Shown one piece after another: positions 17,969 through 27,021 of a stretch of DNA of 64,000 bases (the first letter of the stretch is position 1; every line of letters begins with the position of its first letter). The DNA lies in NCBI GenBank assembly GCA_017985675.1, contig JAGNXB010000003.1, forward strand, positions 1-64,000. Direction: 5' to 3'. A program made the translations under genes and the position numbers. The notes under the pieces are model-generated. The model saw only the letters and a program-made list of their open reading frames with translations. It ran no database searches and had not been told where the DNA came from. This stretch comes from Saprospiraceae bacterium. GTDB taxonomy: Bacteria; Bacteroidota; Bacteroidia; Chitinophagales; Saprospiraceae.

Positions 17969-19000
17969 ATGGGATTATTCAATTTTTTACGACAAGAACT
18001 TGCCATAGATTTAGGCACTGCCAATACGCTTATTATCCAGGATGGCAAAGTGGTGGTGGACGAGCCGTCCATTGTCGCCGTGGACCGAAAAACCGGGAAA
18101 ATCATTGCCGTCGGACGAAAAGCCATGCAAATGCATGAAAAAACGCACGATGAGATAAAAACAATCAGACCGCTTAAAGACGGCGTAATTGCCGATTTTC
18201 AAGCTGCTGAAGGAATGATTGAAGGTTTGATCAATATGGCTGGTGGAAAGCGCCGGTTTTTTTCGCACCTCAAAATGGTGATTTGTATACCAAGTGGTAT
18301 AACCGAAGTAGAAAAAAGGGCCGTTTTTGACAGTGCTGATCATGTTGACTCGAAAGAGACTTACCTGATTCACGAACCCATGGCCGCCGCTCTGGGTATC
18401 GGTCTTGATGTTGAAGAGCCTATAGGTCATATGGTCATAGATATCGGAGGGGGAACCACTGAAATTGCTGTTATTGCACTCTCTGGAATCGTCGCTGACC
18501 AGTCTATCCGGACGGCAGGTGATGAATTGACAGAGGATATTATTGATTTCATGAAACGGGAGCACAATCTGCTCATCGGTGAACGAACAGCCGAGCAAAT
18601 AAAGATCAATGTCGGATCTGCCCTCACCTTCCTTGAAAATCCACCGGATGATTATCCAGTGAATGGAAGGGACCTTATGACAGGTATTCCCAAGCAAATC
18701 AAAATTCACTATGCGGAAGTAGCGGAAGCAATCAACAAGTCTGTTGCAAAAATTGAAGAGGCAGTCTTGCGTGCACTGGAGAATACACCACCTGAATTAG
18801 CGTCGGACATATACAAAACCGGACTATACCTCACCGGTGGCGGTGCATTACTCAGAGGGCTTGACAAACGTATATCTGCTAAGACAGCGTTGCCCGTACA
18901 TGTTGCAGACGATCCATTGCGGGCCGTTGTGCGAGGTACAGGTATCGCTTTGAAAAATACGGATCGGTTTTCTTTCCTTATTGACAGAAGGAGTATGTAA
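17969..19000 (+). CDS. mreB: rod shape-determining actin homologue MreB
   Basis: A 343-residue actin-fold ATPase that forms membrane-bound filaments guiding lateral wall synthesis. Phosphate 1 loop IDLGTANTLI (13-22), phosphate 2 loop VIDIGGGTTEIAVI near 156-169, and the adenosine motif LTGGGALLRGLDKRI near 290-304 are intact. The N-terminal amphipathic MGLFNFLRQE would serve as membrane anchor. It is the first gene of mreB-mreC-mreD-mrdA, with mreC starting 4 bases after its stop. Confidence 0.96.
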   Translation: MGLFNFLRQELAIDLGTANTLIIQDGKVVVDEPSIVAVDRKTGKIIAVGRKAMQMHEKTHDEIKTIRPLKDGVIADFQAAEGMIEGLINMAGGKRRFFSHLKMVICIPSGITEVEKRAVFDSADHVDSKETYLIHEPMAAALGIGLDVEEPIGHMVIDIGGGTTEIAVIALSGIVADQSIRTAGDELTEDIIDFMKREHNLLIGERTAEQIKINVGSALTFLENPPDDYPVNGRDLMTGIPKQIKIHYAEVAEAINKSVAKIEEAVLRALENTPPELASDIYKTGLYLTGGGALLRGLDKRISAKTALPVHVADDPLRAVVRGTGIALKNTDRFSFLIDRRSM

Positions 19001-19003
19001 TGC

Positions 19004-19816
19004 ATGATTAATCTTCTTTACTTCCTCACACGGTATGGAGGGTTGCTGACCTTTTTGGTTTTAGAAATTGTATCCATCTATCTCATTGTGCGCTTCAACC
19101 ATACACAACGGGATATTTATCTTAACTCATCTCGCTATTATGCAGCAGTGTTTTATGATAAAACGGCCAGACTAAGGGAATATGCTACCTTGTCGTTTAC
19201 TGCTGATTCTCTAGGTAAAGAAAACGCTCAGCTTTACAATCGGCTATACAACCAACTTGCTCAATCTGGTCCGGAAGCCCCCTTGGACTCTACGTTTTCC
19301 ACATTTGATTTTGTGCCTGCACGCATCATTAAAAACAGCATTAATCTTCCGAACAATAGTATTACGCTCGACAAAGGGGAGCGCGATAGCATAACCCCGG
19401 GAATGGGTGTGATGCTGCCCAATGGTGTGCTGGGCATTGTCAGGAGCACGTCTCACCACTTTTGCCGGGTGATTTCCGTTTTAAATTCACAGTCCCATGT
19501 CAGTGCAGCCATATTACGTAATAGTAGTTTTGGCACACTGACATGGGATGGAAAGGATCCGGGTATTTTAACTTTGGAGGAAATACCAAAACATATAGTT
19601 CTCCAAAAAGGGGATACTGTTGTAACAAGTGGACATTCTGCGATATTTCCAGCCGGGATCCCAATAGGAACGGTCAAAAATTATTATGTGCCATCAGGCA
19701 GCAATAGCTTTCTTGTGGAGGTATACCTTTTTGCTGACCTTTCACGGATCAATAGAGCTTATATTATCAGAAACAAGTTTTGGGAGGAGATTCAATCTTT
19801 GGAGGAAGTAGAATAA
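19004..19816 (+). CDS. mreC: rod shape-determining protein MreC
   Basis: A 270-residue bitopic inner-membrane protein linking MreB filaments to the periplasmic wall enzymes. It has an N-terminal membrane helix (about 10-28), a periplasmic coiled-coil stretch (about 65-85) and the MreC beta-domain. That domain includes ITLDKGERDSITPGMGVMLPNGVLGIV (about 120-146) and GDTVVTSGHSAIFPAGIPIGTV (about 203-224), the two hallmark segments. It lies between mreB (3-base gap) and mreD (1-base gap). Confidence 0.94.
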   Translation: MINLLYFLTRYGGLLTFLVLEIVSIYLIVRFNHTQRDIYLNSSRYYAAVFYDKTARLREYATLSFTADSLGKENAQLYNRLYNQLAQSGPEAPLDSTFSTFDFVPARIIKNSINLPNNSITLDKGERDSITPGMGVMLPNGVLGIVRSTSHHFCRVISVLNSQSHVSAAILRNSSFGTLTWDGKDPGILTLEEIPKHIVLQKGDTVVTSGHSAIFPAGIPIGTVKNYYVPSGSNSFLVEVYLFADLSRINRAYIIRNKFWEEIQSLEEVE

Positions 19817-19817
19817 T

Positions 19818-20339
19818 ATGTATTTAGAACTAAGGCCTCATGCTGTTCGCCTGCTACTTCTCGTGTTGTTGCAGGTTTTAGTACTTCGTCAGATCATTCC
19901 CGGCGATGGCTGGTTGAGACATGGCGAAGTAATCCTTTATCCCTTGTTTATTATGATGCTACCGCTACGGTGGCATCTGGCCTTTATCATAATGAGTGCT
20001 TTTTTCTGTGGACTTCTAACCGATTTGTTTTATGATACGCCGGGCGTACACGCAGCAACTTCTACACTAACAGCGTTTCTTAGGCCACTCGTGCTTCAGG
20101 TCATTTCGCCACGGTCTGGATATGACCCCAAGCAGCAATTAACACGATCCACCTTTGGGCCAAGATGGTTTGCTTTTTATGCCGGTACATTTTTGCTCAT
20201 GCACATTTTTTTCCTTCAGGTATTTAATGTCTTCACGTTTTACTATTTTACAGAAATTCTCTGGAAGACACTTCTTACATGGATCATGTCTTTTGGTGTG
20301 CTCATGCTTCAGGATCTTATATTTAATCCAAAACAATGA
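19818..20339 (+). CDS. mreD: rod shape-determining protein MreD
   Basis: A 173-residue polytopic inner-membrane protein with about five helices, including a long hydrophobic stretch at 10-30 and another at 50-75 (IIMSAFFCGLLTDLFYDTPG). The sequence is weakly conserved, as is normal for MreD. Assignment rests on position between mreC and PBP2, size and topology. Its stop overlaps the next start by 4 bases (ATGA), indicating translational coupling with mrdA. Confidence 0.85.
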   Translation: MYLELRPHAVRLLLLVLLQVLVLRQIIPGDGWLRHGEVILYPLFIMMLPLRWHLAFIIMSAFFCGLLTDLFYDTPGVHAATSTLTAFLRPLVLQVISPRSGYDPKQQLTRSTFGPRWFAFYAGTFLLMHIFFLQVFNVFTFYYFTEILWKTLLTWIMSFGVLMLQDLIFNPKQ

Positions 20340-22180
20340 AAAGCGAAGAAGCGGGCATATATTGGTTTGTCGTTGGTATAGTCATTATATCTTCACTTGT
20401 ACTTATTGCTAAAGTGGGATATATTCAGCTTTTTGATGATACGTTTAAAGATCGAAGTCGTGCATATGCAATTGAGAAACAATTAATCTACCCTTCGCGG
20501 GGGCTCATATTCGACAGAGAAGGCCGCCTTTTGGTCCATAATGAAGGTAGTTATGACCTGATGGTTACCTACAGCCAGCTCGATCCGGATATGGACACAC
20601 TTTTACTCTGCAAGCTCCTTGGAATTGACCAAGTTACTTATGAGGCACAGATTCAAAAAGACTGGACAGACAAACGGTTTTCGCGCCATGTTCCATTTAT
20701 ATTTTTAAACAAGGTAAGTCCTGAGGTTTTTTCCCGGACGAAAGAAATCCTTTTTGAATTTCCCGGATTTTTCTTCCAAAGTCGTAATGTCCGCTCCTAT
20801 CCGTTCCCCCACGGAGCTCACTTATTAGGCTATCTGGGAGAAGTCAGTGTGGAACAAGTTGAAAAATCAGAAGGATCCTATCTCGCCGGGGATTTTATCG
20901 GTATGGCAGGTCTGGAAAAGTCTTTCGAAAAACCCCTTCGTGGTGTACATGGCGCCCGCTATTTGCTTAAGGACAATCTAGGCCGGGTAGTAGGGCCGTG
21001 GCTAGATGGCAGCAGGGATATAGCGCCTTTTTCAGGAAAGGATATACAGTCTACCATTGATATTGAATTGATCAAGTATGCGGAAACCCTGTTAAAAAAC
21101 AAACGTGGATCAATTGTAGCAATAGAACCAGCTACGGGTGAAATCCTGGCAATCGTTTCCTCGCCTAACTATGATCCCAATCTCCTATCTATATCCAACG
21201 AAAGGGGTAAAGCATTTCAGATGCTCCAAAATGATACCCTAAAACCGTTTTTTGACCGAAGTATCATGGCGAGATATCCGCCGGGTTCAATATTTAAATC
21301 CATCGTTTCCCTTGTCGCTATGCAAGAGGGGGTTTCCTATGCCAACAGAACCATCCCTTGTTCGGGTGCCTATTATTATAACAACGAGTCCTGGGGTTGT
21401 CATAATCATTACAAATGCACAAATGTACAAGCTGCACTGACCGTTAGTTGCAATACGTATTTCTTTACCTTGATCAGAGACATTCTCGACAAATACGGTG
21501 CAAAAAATGTGAAGCAAGGATTAGACCTGTTTAATTTTTATTTGGATGCATTTGGGCTGGGGAAGCCATTGGGTATAGAAATGCCCAACGAAAAAGGCGG
21601 ATATATTCCTACACCGGCTTACTATGATAATTTATACAAAAACAGGAAATGGTATTCGCCCACTATCATGAACATCGGTATAGGTCAAGGAGAAATTCAA
21701 TTAACCACTTTGCAGATGGCTCAGTTGGCAACCATTATCGCAAATAGGGGTCATTATTACACGCCACACCTTGTAAAAGCCTACATGCAAGGGAATACAG
21801 CAATAGATTCCATGTATTCTACTTTAAAACGAGTACCTGTAGATCCAAAACATTTTTTACCGGTAATAGACGGATTGGAGCAGGTCATGCAATATGGTAC
21901 TGCAAGTTCTTCTTTTATTCCAGGCATTTCTTTTTGTGGAAAAACGGGCACATCGGAAAACCCTCACGGTAAGGATCATAGTGTTTTTTTTGGATTTGCT
22001 CCAAAGAACAATCCAAAAATTGCTATTGCAGTGTACATTGAGAATGCCGGATTCGGAGGTGATTTTGCTGCGCCTATTGGCAGTTTGATCATAGAAAAAT
22101 TCATTAATGGTCAAATCATGCCTGAACGCCTTTATCTTGAAGAAAAAATGATAAACAGCAATATTATTGCCATGCCCTGA
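20336..22180 (+). CDS. mrdA: penicillin-binding protein 2, peptidoglycan D,D-transpeptidase
   Basis: A 614-residue class B PBP that cross-links lateral peptidoglycan with the Mre proteins. It has an N-terminal membrane anchor (about 10-30), a dimerisation/pedestal region with LIFDREGRLLVHNEG, and a transpeptidase domain. Active-site motifs are SxxK at S318 (PGSIFK), SxN (SCNTYF, about 372) and KTG (GKTGTSE, about 542). It shares ATGA with mreD. The usual downstream partner rodA is absent; the next gene, 67 bases on, is a GGGP synthase with its own promoter element. Confidence 0.95.
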   Translation: MKSEEAGIYWFVVGIVIISSLVLIAKVGYIQLFDDTFKDRSRAYAIEKQLIYPSRGLIFDREGRLLVHNEGSYDLMVTYSQLDPDMDTLLLCKLLGIDQVTYEAQIQKDWTDKRFSRHVPFIFLNKVSPEVFSRTKEILFEFPGFFFQSRNVRSYPFPHGAHLLGYLGEVSVEQVEKSEGSYLAGDFIGMAGLEKSFEKPLRGVHGARYLLKDNLGRVVGPWLDGSRDIAPFSGKDIQSTIDIELIKYAETLLKNKRGSIVAIEPATGEILAIVSSPNYDPNLLSISNERGKAFQMLQNDTLKPFFDRSIMARYPPGSIFKSIVSLVAMQEGVSYANRTIPCSGAYYYNNESWGCHNHYKCTNVQAALTVSCNTYFFTLIRDILDKYGAKNVKQGLDLFNFYLDAFGLGKPLGIEMPNEKGGYIPTPAYYDNLYKNRKWYSPTIMNIGIGQGEIQLTTLQMAQLATIIANRGHYYTPHLVKAYMQGNTAIDSMYSTLKRVPVDPKHFLPVIDGLEQVMQYGTASSSFIPGISFCGKTGTSENPHGKDHSVFFGFAPKNNPKIAIAVYIENAGFGGDFAAPIGSLIIEKFINGQIMPERLYLEEKMINSNIIAMP

Positions 22181-22233
22181 TGGCAACTTGCTTGCTCATC
22201 ACCCTAATTAGGTGTAAAAAACATATCCAGTCC

Positions 22234-22241
22234 TATCTTTG
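22234..22241 (+). promoter_or_regulatory. -7 element TATCTTTG directly before the GGGP synthase gene
   Basis: TATCTTTG ends 6 bases before the ATG at 22248, consistent with a leaderless transcript separate from the mre operon. No TTG lies at -33. Confidence 0.4.
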
Positions 22242-22247
22242 GTGTAC

Positions 22248-23003
22248 ATGATTTACCACAAACTACTAACAGACGCACGATTTGGGGAGAAAAAACTTGC
22301 TTTGTTGGTAGATCCAGACAAGCAACAACTCGGCAGTTTGGCTGAACTGGGACTTTTTGCGGCAGAATCGGGTGTTGATTATATATTATTAGGTGGTAGT
22401 TTGCTGTTGAGAGACCAACTTGATGATTGTGTGCACCATTTAAAAACCCAAAGTCAACTTCCCATTATCCTTTTTCCAGGCTCTACCTGGCAAATTAGTT
22501 CAGAAGCGGATGCGCTCTTATTTTTAAGTCTCATTTCAGGTCGGAATGCCGAATTACTCATTGGCCAACAGGTATTGGCTGCTCCGTTGTTGAAAGACCT
22601 AAAGTTAGAAGTTTTGTCTACTGGTTATATGCTGATTGATGGCGGCAATGCTACCTCTGTTTGCTATATCAGCCAGACCATGCCTATACCAGCAAATAAG
22701 CCAGAAATCGCTGTCGCTACCGCACTAGCAGGAAAGTATATTGGCATGAAAATGTTTTATCTGGATGCTGGCTCTGGAGCCCACAATACGGTTCCATTCG
22801 AAATGATCAGGGCTGTGCGAAAGGCTACGGAATTGCCCCTGTTTGTAGGAGGAGGGATCCGCACGCCAGATCAAGCTGCCAAGGCAGCACAGGCTGGTGC
22901 GGATATTATCGTGGTAGGGACAGCTATTGAACATGATCAGGCTGTTTTGCCAGCATTGTGCCAAGCGGTACATAGTGCAAATCATATTGCTGAATGGTCA
23001 TAA
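22248..23003 (+). CDS. geranylgeranylglyceryl-phosphate synthase family protein
   Basis: A 251-residue TIM-barrel prenyltransferase of the GGGPS/PcrB family, which in archaea joins geranylgeranyl diphosphate to glycerol 1-phosphate. Visible motifs are LLVDPDKQQ (the KxxxxDPDK-like start), DYILLGGSLL, YLDAGSGA near 171 and the phosphate-gripping FVGGGIRTPDQA near 201-212 with ADIIVVGTAIE. Bacteroidota encode group II homologues whose lipid product is not settled. It overlaps rsgA by one base (TAATG). Starts at GTG or TTG 6-9 bases upstream are possible, but ATG 22248 is preferred. Confidence 0.88.
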   Translation: MIYHKLLTDARFGEKKLALLVDPDKQQLGSLAELGLFAAESGVDYILLGGSLLLRDQLDDCVHHLKTQSQLPIILFPGSTWQISSEADALLFLSLISGRNAELLIGQQVLAAPLLKDLKLEVLSTGYMLIDGGNATSVCYISQTMPIPANKPEIAVATALAGKYIGMKMFYLDAGSGAHNTVPFEMIRAVRKATELPLFVGGGIRTPDQAAKAAQAGADIIVVGTAIEHDQAVLPALCQAVHSANHIAEWS

Positions 23004-23947
23004 TGGAAAAGGGCACCGTGATTAAATCTACCGGAAGTTGGTATCAGGTCAGACTAGAAGATGGTATTGTCCTTCCCTGCCGGATTACAGGAAAACACAG
23101 GCTTGGAAAAGAGCGAATAACTAACCCGGTCGGGGTAGGCGATGATGTACTTATCATAAAGGAAGGTGATGGCAATGGGATGATAAAATCGATCCTGCCA
23201 AGGCGAAATTATGTGGTAAGGCAAAGCCCGCGGCAAAAGCATCAGGTCCACTTCCTGGCCACCAATATTGACCAGGCTCTTTTGGTAACGACTATCATTG
23301 AACCCAACTTAAAACAAGGTTTCATAGACCGATTCCTATTGATGACAGAACCTTATGGCATACCCACTTTAATTTTGCTAAACAAATGTGATTTATATGG
23401 GGAGGAGGAATGGGAATTGGTAGAAGCGTTAAAAGGTCTGTACGAACCACTTGGATATGAAGTTATTGCATGTTCAGCAACAACAGGAGAGCATCTGCAA
23501 GAAATACGGAATCGCCTCAAAAATAATCGAAGCCTGATAAGTGGGCAGAGCGGTGTGGGGAAATCAACACTTATCAATGCGCTAGAACCTGAGTTAGATA
23601 TACGCACAACCGAATTGTCGGATTACAGTGGCAAAGGCCAGCACACCACTACATTTGCTGAAATGTATCCCCTCCCATTTGGTGGTGAGATCATTGATAC
23701 ACCTGGGATAAAATTGTTGTCTTTTAATCACCTTACTGTCCAGGATGTAATTCACAATTTTAGGGAAATTTTTCAGCACAGTTCCTCATGCCGGTTTGGA
23801 GATTGTACCCACCGCAATGAGCCGGGATGTGCTGTTAAAAAGGCTGTGGAAGAAGGACAAATAAGCCAACTCCGTTATATGAATTATCTTCAGATTCTGG
23901 ACGAAATAGAAAATCAAAAATATTGGGAACTTCGTGAAGATGTTTGA
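23003..23947 (+). CDS. rsgA: ribosome small-subunit-dependent GTPase A
   Basis: A 314-residue circularly permuted GTPase that helps late maturation of the 30S subunit. An OB-fold comes first (about 1-70). The G4 motif NKCD (about 127-130) then precedes the P-loop GQSGVGKST (181-189) and the G3 motif DTPG (about 232). The permuted order is diagnostic. A zinc-binding Cys/His knuckle (CRFGDCTHRNEPGC) lies near 265-278. The ATG overlaps the GGGPS stop codon (TAATG); another in-frame ATG 9 bases upstream is possible. Confidence 0.95.
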   Translation: MEKGTVIKSTGSWYQVRLEDGIVLPCRITGKHRLGKERITNPVGVGDDVLIIKEGDGNGMIKSILPRRNYVVRQSPRQKHQVHFLATNIDQALLVTTIIEPNLKQGFIDRFLLMTEPYGIPTLILLNKCDLYGEEEWELVEALKGLYEPLGYEVIACSATTGEHLQEIRNRLKNNRSLISGQSGVGKSTLINALEPELDIRTTELSDYSGKGQHTTTFAEMYPLPFGGEIIDTPGIKLLSFNHLTVQDVIHNFREIFQHSSSCRFGDCTHRNEPGCAVKKAVEEGQISQLRYMNYLQILDEIENQKYWELREDV

Positions 23948-23975
23948 CTAGTCTTGTGCCTGGATTTAGAAAGAT

Positions 23976-24710
23976 TTACCCGTATAATTCATAGCTGACT
24001 TGTTCTTTTTTGTATCCCGCTTTTACGATCAGTTGCACAACCGCATCATCGATCATATTGGTCCATCCGCATAGCAAGAATTTACGATCCGGTTCAGGGG
24101 TGGCGTAGCGATTCATATAGACATCATGGACATAACCCTTTGTGATCCAGGGCTCATCGGGCCCATCTTCAATGCGCGACAATGCCACCGAATATTGAAA
24201 GTTGGGATGTCTTGTAGCCATTTCCAGAAATTCATCTTTGTAGAGCAGGTCATACCGTGTTCTGCTACCATATACCAGATGAATTTGTCTTTCCGTCCAG
24301 CCCTTTCGTTCAAGATCAAGAAGCATACTTCGAAATGGGGCAATTCCGGTACCTGTACAAATCATTACCAAATCACAATCCAGAGGATCAGGCAATAGAA
24401 ATGATCCATCAGGTCCCTTAAAGCGGAGGGTATCGCCTACCTGCAAATCCTGACAGAGGAATGAAGAAGCCTGACCACCGGGCATGTGTACAATGCATAA
24501 TTCCAACTCCCCCTTTCCGGGAGCATCGGCCAGGGAATAACTACGCCAGCGCTGTAGACGTTTTTCCCCGATGGGCAAGTCAAGGGTAATGAATTGTCCG
24601 GCACGAAAATAAAACTCGGTTTGATCAGGTAAGGCTAGCCATATACGGCGCACACGGGAGGTAGCATTTTCTATCCGGGTAACTTGCGCATCTATCCAAA
24701 TCGGGGGCAT
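23976..24710 (-). CDS. ferredoxin-NADP reductase-like flavoprotein
   Basis: A 244-residue FAD/NAD(P)H oxidoreductase of the FNR superfamily. The FAD-binding motif is RWRSYSLAD (about 53-61), the nucleotide-binding motif is ICTGTGIAPFRSML (about 115-128), and KFLLCGW appears near 213. No iron-sulfur domain is fused, so it needs a separate acceptor. It is the last gene of the minus-strand isoprenoid cluster, 4 bases after the GHMP kinase, and might supply reduced flavin or ferredoxin to that pathway; Fni requires reduced FMN. That link is inferred. Confidence 0.85.
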   Translation of the reverse strand: MPPIWIDAQVTRIENATSRVRRIWLALPDQTEFYFRAGQFITLDLPIGEKRLQRWRSYSLADAPGKGELELCIVHMPGGQASSFLCQDLQVGDTLRFKGPDGSFLLPDPLDCDLVMICTGTGIAPFRSMLLDLERKGWTERQIHLVYGSRTRYDLLYKDEFLEMATRHPNFQYSVALSRIEDGPDEPWITKGYVHDVYMNRYATPEPDRKFLLCGWTNMIDDAVVQLIVKAGYKKEQVSYELYG

Positions 24711-24714
24711 AACT

Positions 24715-25638
24715 TTATCCTTCGAGCACTAAATCCTTCCATGAAAATATCGTGGTATATCCCTGGTTAATAAACCACTCTTTCATTTCCTTCGGATCTT
24801 CTTTACTTACAGCCATAAAAAAATCACCGCCCCATGCACCAAGTGGCTTTATGATACCTGGAAATGAAGGTACCCATGGATTAGGATCTAGCTGAAGTAA
24901 ATTGCCTATAAGTTGATTATGTTCACTCAGCAACCCGATAAATGTTATCAGATCCGGAGCATCTTCGATCTGTTGGGTTAGTGTTGAGACGCCCTGAATA
25001 AGTGACGCAGATGCTTTTTTTAACGAAGATGTATGGGATGAGACAGAATCTCTGGAATTTTGTTTCCTACCCGACCATACTAAATGAATGTTTTCCTTAA
25101 AAGGCCAATTTAACGTAACGGGTGTAATCCTGATTTCATCATCTGTGCTTTGAAAGATTATGGGACCATTTGATGTGGCACATGCGAGGTCATAACCTGA
25201 CCCGCCAAAAGTCTGTTCCAGCAGGGTAAATGCTTCTGCTTCTCCCCACTCTGCCATAGCATGGATTAATGTGGAACTTGTACCAAGCCCCCATTCGGGA
25301 TTAAATTCAAGACGACTCTCTACACTCTGCCCCTTCCAATCCGCGAGAAAATCGGGATTTTGACGAGTTATTGCGGTTAGAATTTTCGAAATTCCGGCTG
25401 CTATTTCAGGATCGGTAGCTTCCTGTGCACTGAAATCCAGCAATGAGAAGACCCCTTTAAACCACTCACTGCCATCAGGACGAACACTTTTCCAATGTAG
25501 ATCAGCTCCACGCATTTTTTTTACCTGGACATGCTGCCCTAAACGAAGGGGGACGGCTAAAGCTTCAGCACCTTGCAACACAAGGTACTCACCTGTTATG
25601 AGCAATTTTCCGTGACCGTAGAAGGAAGTTTGGGACAA
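24715..25638 (-). CDS. GHMP kinase, mevalonate-pathway type
   Basis: A 307-residue GHMP-superfamily kinase of the Bacteroidota GYDLxxA group. HGKLLITGEYLVLQGAEALA (8-27) is the N-terminal substrate strand, EWGLGTSSTL (about 116-125) is the ATP-binding loop, and SGYDLACA (about 149) follows. The C-terminal LGAWGGDFFMA replaces the usual GxGxGG loop. Position beside HMG-CoA reductase and Fni suggests that it phosphorylates mevalonate or phosphomevalonate. The start is TTG (25638); I see no ATG between the HMG-CoA reductase stop and the conserved region. Confidence 0.85.
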   Translation of the reverse strand: MSQTSFYGHGKLLITGEYLVLQGAEALAVPLRLGQHVQVKKMRGADLHWKSVRPDGSEWFKGVFSLLDFSAQEATDPEIAAGISKILTAITRQNPDFLADWKGQSVESRLEFNPEWGLGTSSTLIHAMAEWGEAEAFTLLEQTFGGSGYDLACATSNGPIIFQSTDDEIRITPVTLNWPFKENIHLVWSGRKQNSRDSVSSHTSSLKKASASLIQGVSTLTQQIEDAPDLITFIGLLSEHNQLIGNLLQLDPNPWVPSFPGIIKPLGAWGGDFFMAVSKEDPKEMKEWFINQGYTTIFSWKDLVLEG

Positions 25639-25651
25639 AGGACAGCTATTT

Positions 25652-27010
25652 TTATGATTTGGCTGCTAAGGTAGTAGCTGCTTGGCGAATGTGCATCAAA
25701 TAGTCGCGAACACCATGGTAGGTAATCGTTTTATTGCTGAAATAGGTGGCAGAATGCTCTTTTTCTAATTCAGTAGCACCCAGACCTTGCAAAATATTTT
25801 GAAGGTGCATTTTCATGTGCCCTTGCTGAATACCCGTGGTAATTAGGGAACGAATAGCAGCAAAGTTTTGAGCCAGGCCCACTGCTGCCACGATTTCCAT
25901 TAATTCAGGCGCCGTAGGGTTGCCGAGCATTTCGAGCGAACGACGTGCGATGGGATGTAAAGCAGTCAGACCACCTACAGTACCCAATGCAAGCGGGAGT
26001 TCCAGCCAAAACCGAAATACGCCATTTTCAAGCGTGCAATGACTTAGGCTCCGGTATTGCCCATCTCGGGATGCGTAGGTATGCCCGCATGCCTCAACTG
26101 CTCTAAAATCATTTCCTGTAGCAAGGACAACCGCATCCACTCCGTTAAAAATCCCTTTGTTATGGGTCGTTGCTCTGTAAGGATCCTCACAGGCTATGCG
26201 TATGGCCAACTCAAATTTATTCGCAAATTCTTGAGGGGTCATTTCATTTAATCCAGGTCCTAAATTTTCAATAGGGCATGAAACACTAGCTCTGACCAAG
26301 CATTGTGGCGTGTAATTTGAAAGGATAGACATGATGATTTGGACCTCCCTTTCTTCGAGCAAAAAGACCGGGTGTGTTTCGATAAAGTCAGTCAAAGTCT
26401 GCGCAAATGACTCGAGTATGGTATTGGTAAAATTAGCACCCATAGAATCGCAGGTTTGCAAGTCCAGGTCCAACTGGAAATACCCTGGCTCAATGTGGGG
26501 CATTCCTATCAAACGGATCGTTGTAATACCTCCGCCACGTTGTTCCATATTGGACGTATGGATCTGCACATTACTTCTAAGGAGCACTTCCAATTCGGGA
26601 AATACAGTACGCAACTTTTCAATCGGGCCTTTCCATATAAAATGAACCTGCCCCTTTTTTATCGTACCTAAAACTTCTGTTTGGATACCTCCACGATCTT
26701 GCCAGAATTTTGCAGCACTTGAAGCCGCCGCTACAACTGAGCTTTCTTCTGTTACCATTGGCACACAATAAAAGCGATTGTTTATTCGAAAATTGGGTGA
26801 AACGCCAAAAGGAAGCGGAAAATTGCTGATGGTGTTTTCACTAAATCCATCCAGGATTTTTTGTTGTTCTTCGTTGTGATGCCAGTAGCTGACTAACTCG
26901 CGCATGACCGTTTCGGGTTCGCGAAAAAAGTGCTCAACAATCCATTTAATTTTACCCTTTTTGGACAACTTGGAGAAGCCACTTATAGGTGTAGGTTTAG
27001 ACGTACTCAT
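25652..27010 (-). CDS. mvaA: hydroxymethylglutaryl-CoA reductase, class II
   Basis: A 452-residue class II enzyme converting HMG-CoA to mevalonate, the committed step of the mevalonate route. Landmarks are ENTISNFPLPFGVSPNFRI (about 58-76), catalytic Glu in PMVTEESSVVAAA (about 84-96), MGANFTN near 192, the lysine region HNKGIFNGVDAVVLATGND near 280 and the catalytic His in GHMKMH near 405. It lacks the membrane domain of class I enzymes, so it is cytosolic. It follows fni by 11 bases and precedes the GHMP kinase by 13. Confidence 0.94.
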   Translation of the reverse strand: MSTSKPTPISGFSKLSKKGKIKWIVEHFFREPETVMRELVSYWHHNEEQQKILDGFSENTISNFPLPFGVSPNFRINNRFYCVPMVTEESSVVAAASSAAKFWQDRGGIQTEVLGTIKKGQVHFIWKGPIEKLRTVFPELEVLLRSNVQIHTSNMEQRGGGITTIRLIGMPHIEPGYFQLDLDLQTCDSMGANFTNTILESFAQTLTDFIETHPVFLLEEREVQIIMSILSNYTPQCLVRASVSCPIENLGPGLNEMTPQEFANKFELAIRIACEDPYRATTHNKGIFNGVDAVVLATGNDFRAVEACGHTYASRDGQYRSLSHCTLENGVFRFWLELPLALGTVGGLTALHPIARRSLEMLGNPTAPELMEIVAAVGLAQNFAAIRSLITTGIQQGHMKMHLQNILQGLGATELEKEHSATYFSNKTITYHGVRDYLMHIRQAATTLAAKS

Positions 27011-27021
27011 CCTCTTTCCAC

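Noticed and set aside
18011-18709. A 232-residue open frame on the minus strand inside mreB
   Set aside because: It lies entirely antisense to an unmistakable mreB, lacks recognisable motifs and is best explained as a shadow of mreB codon use.
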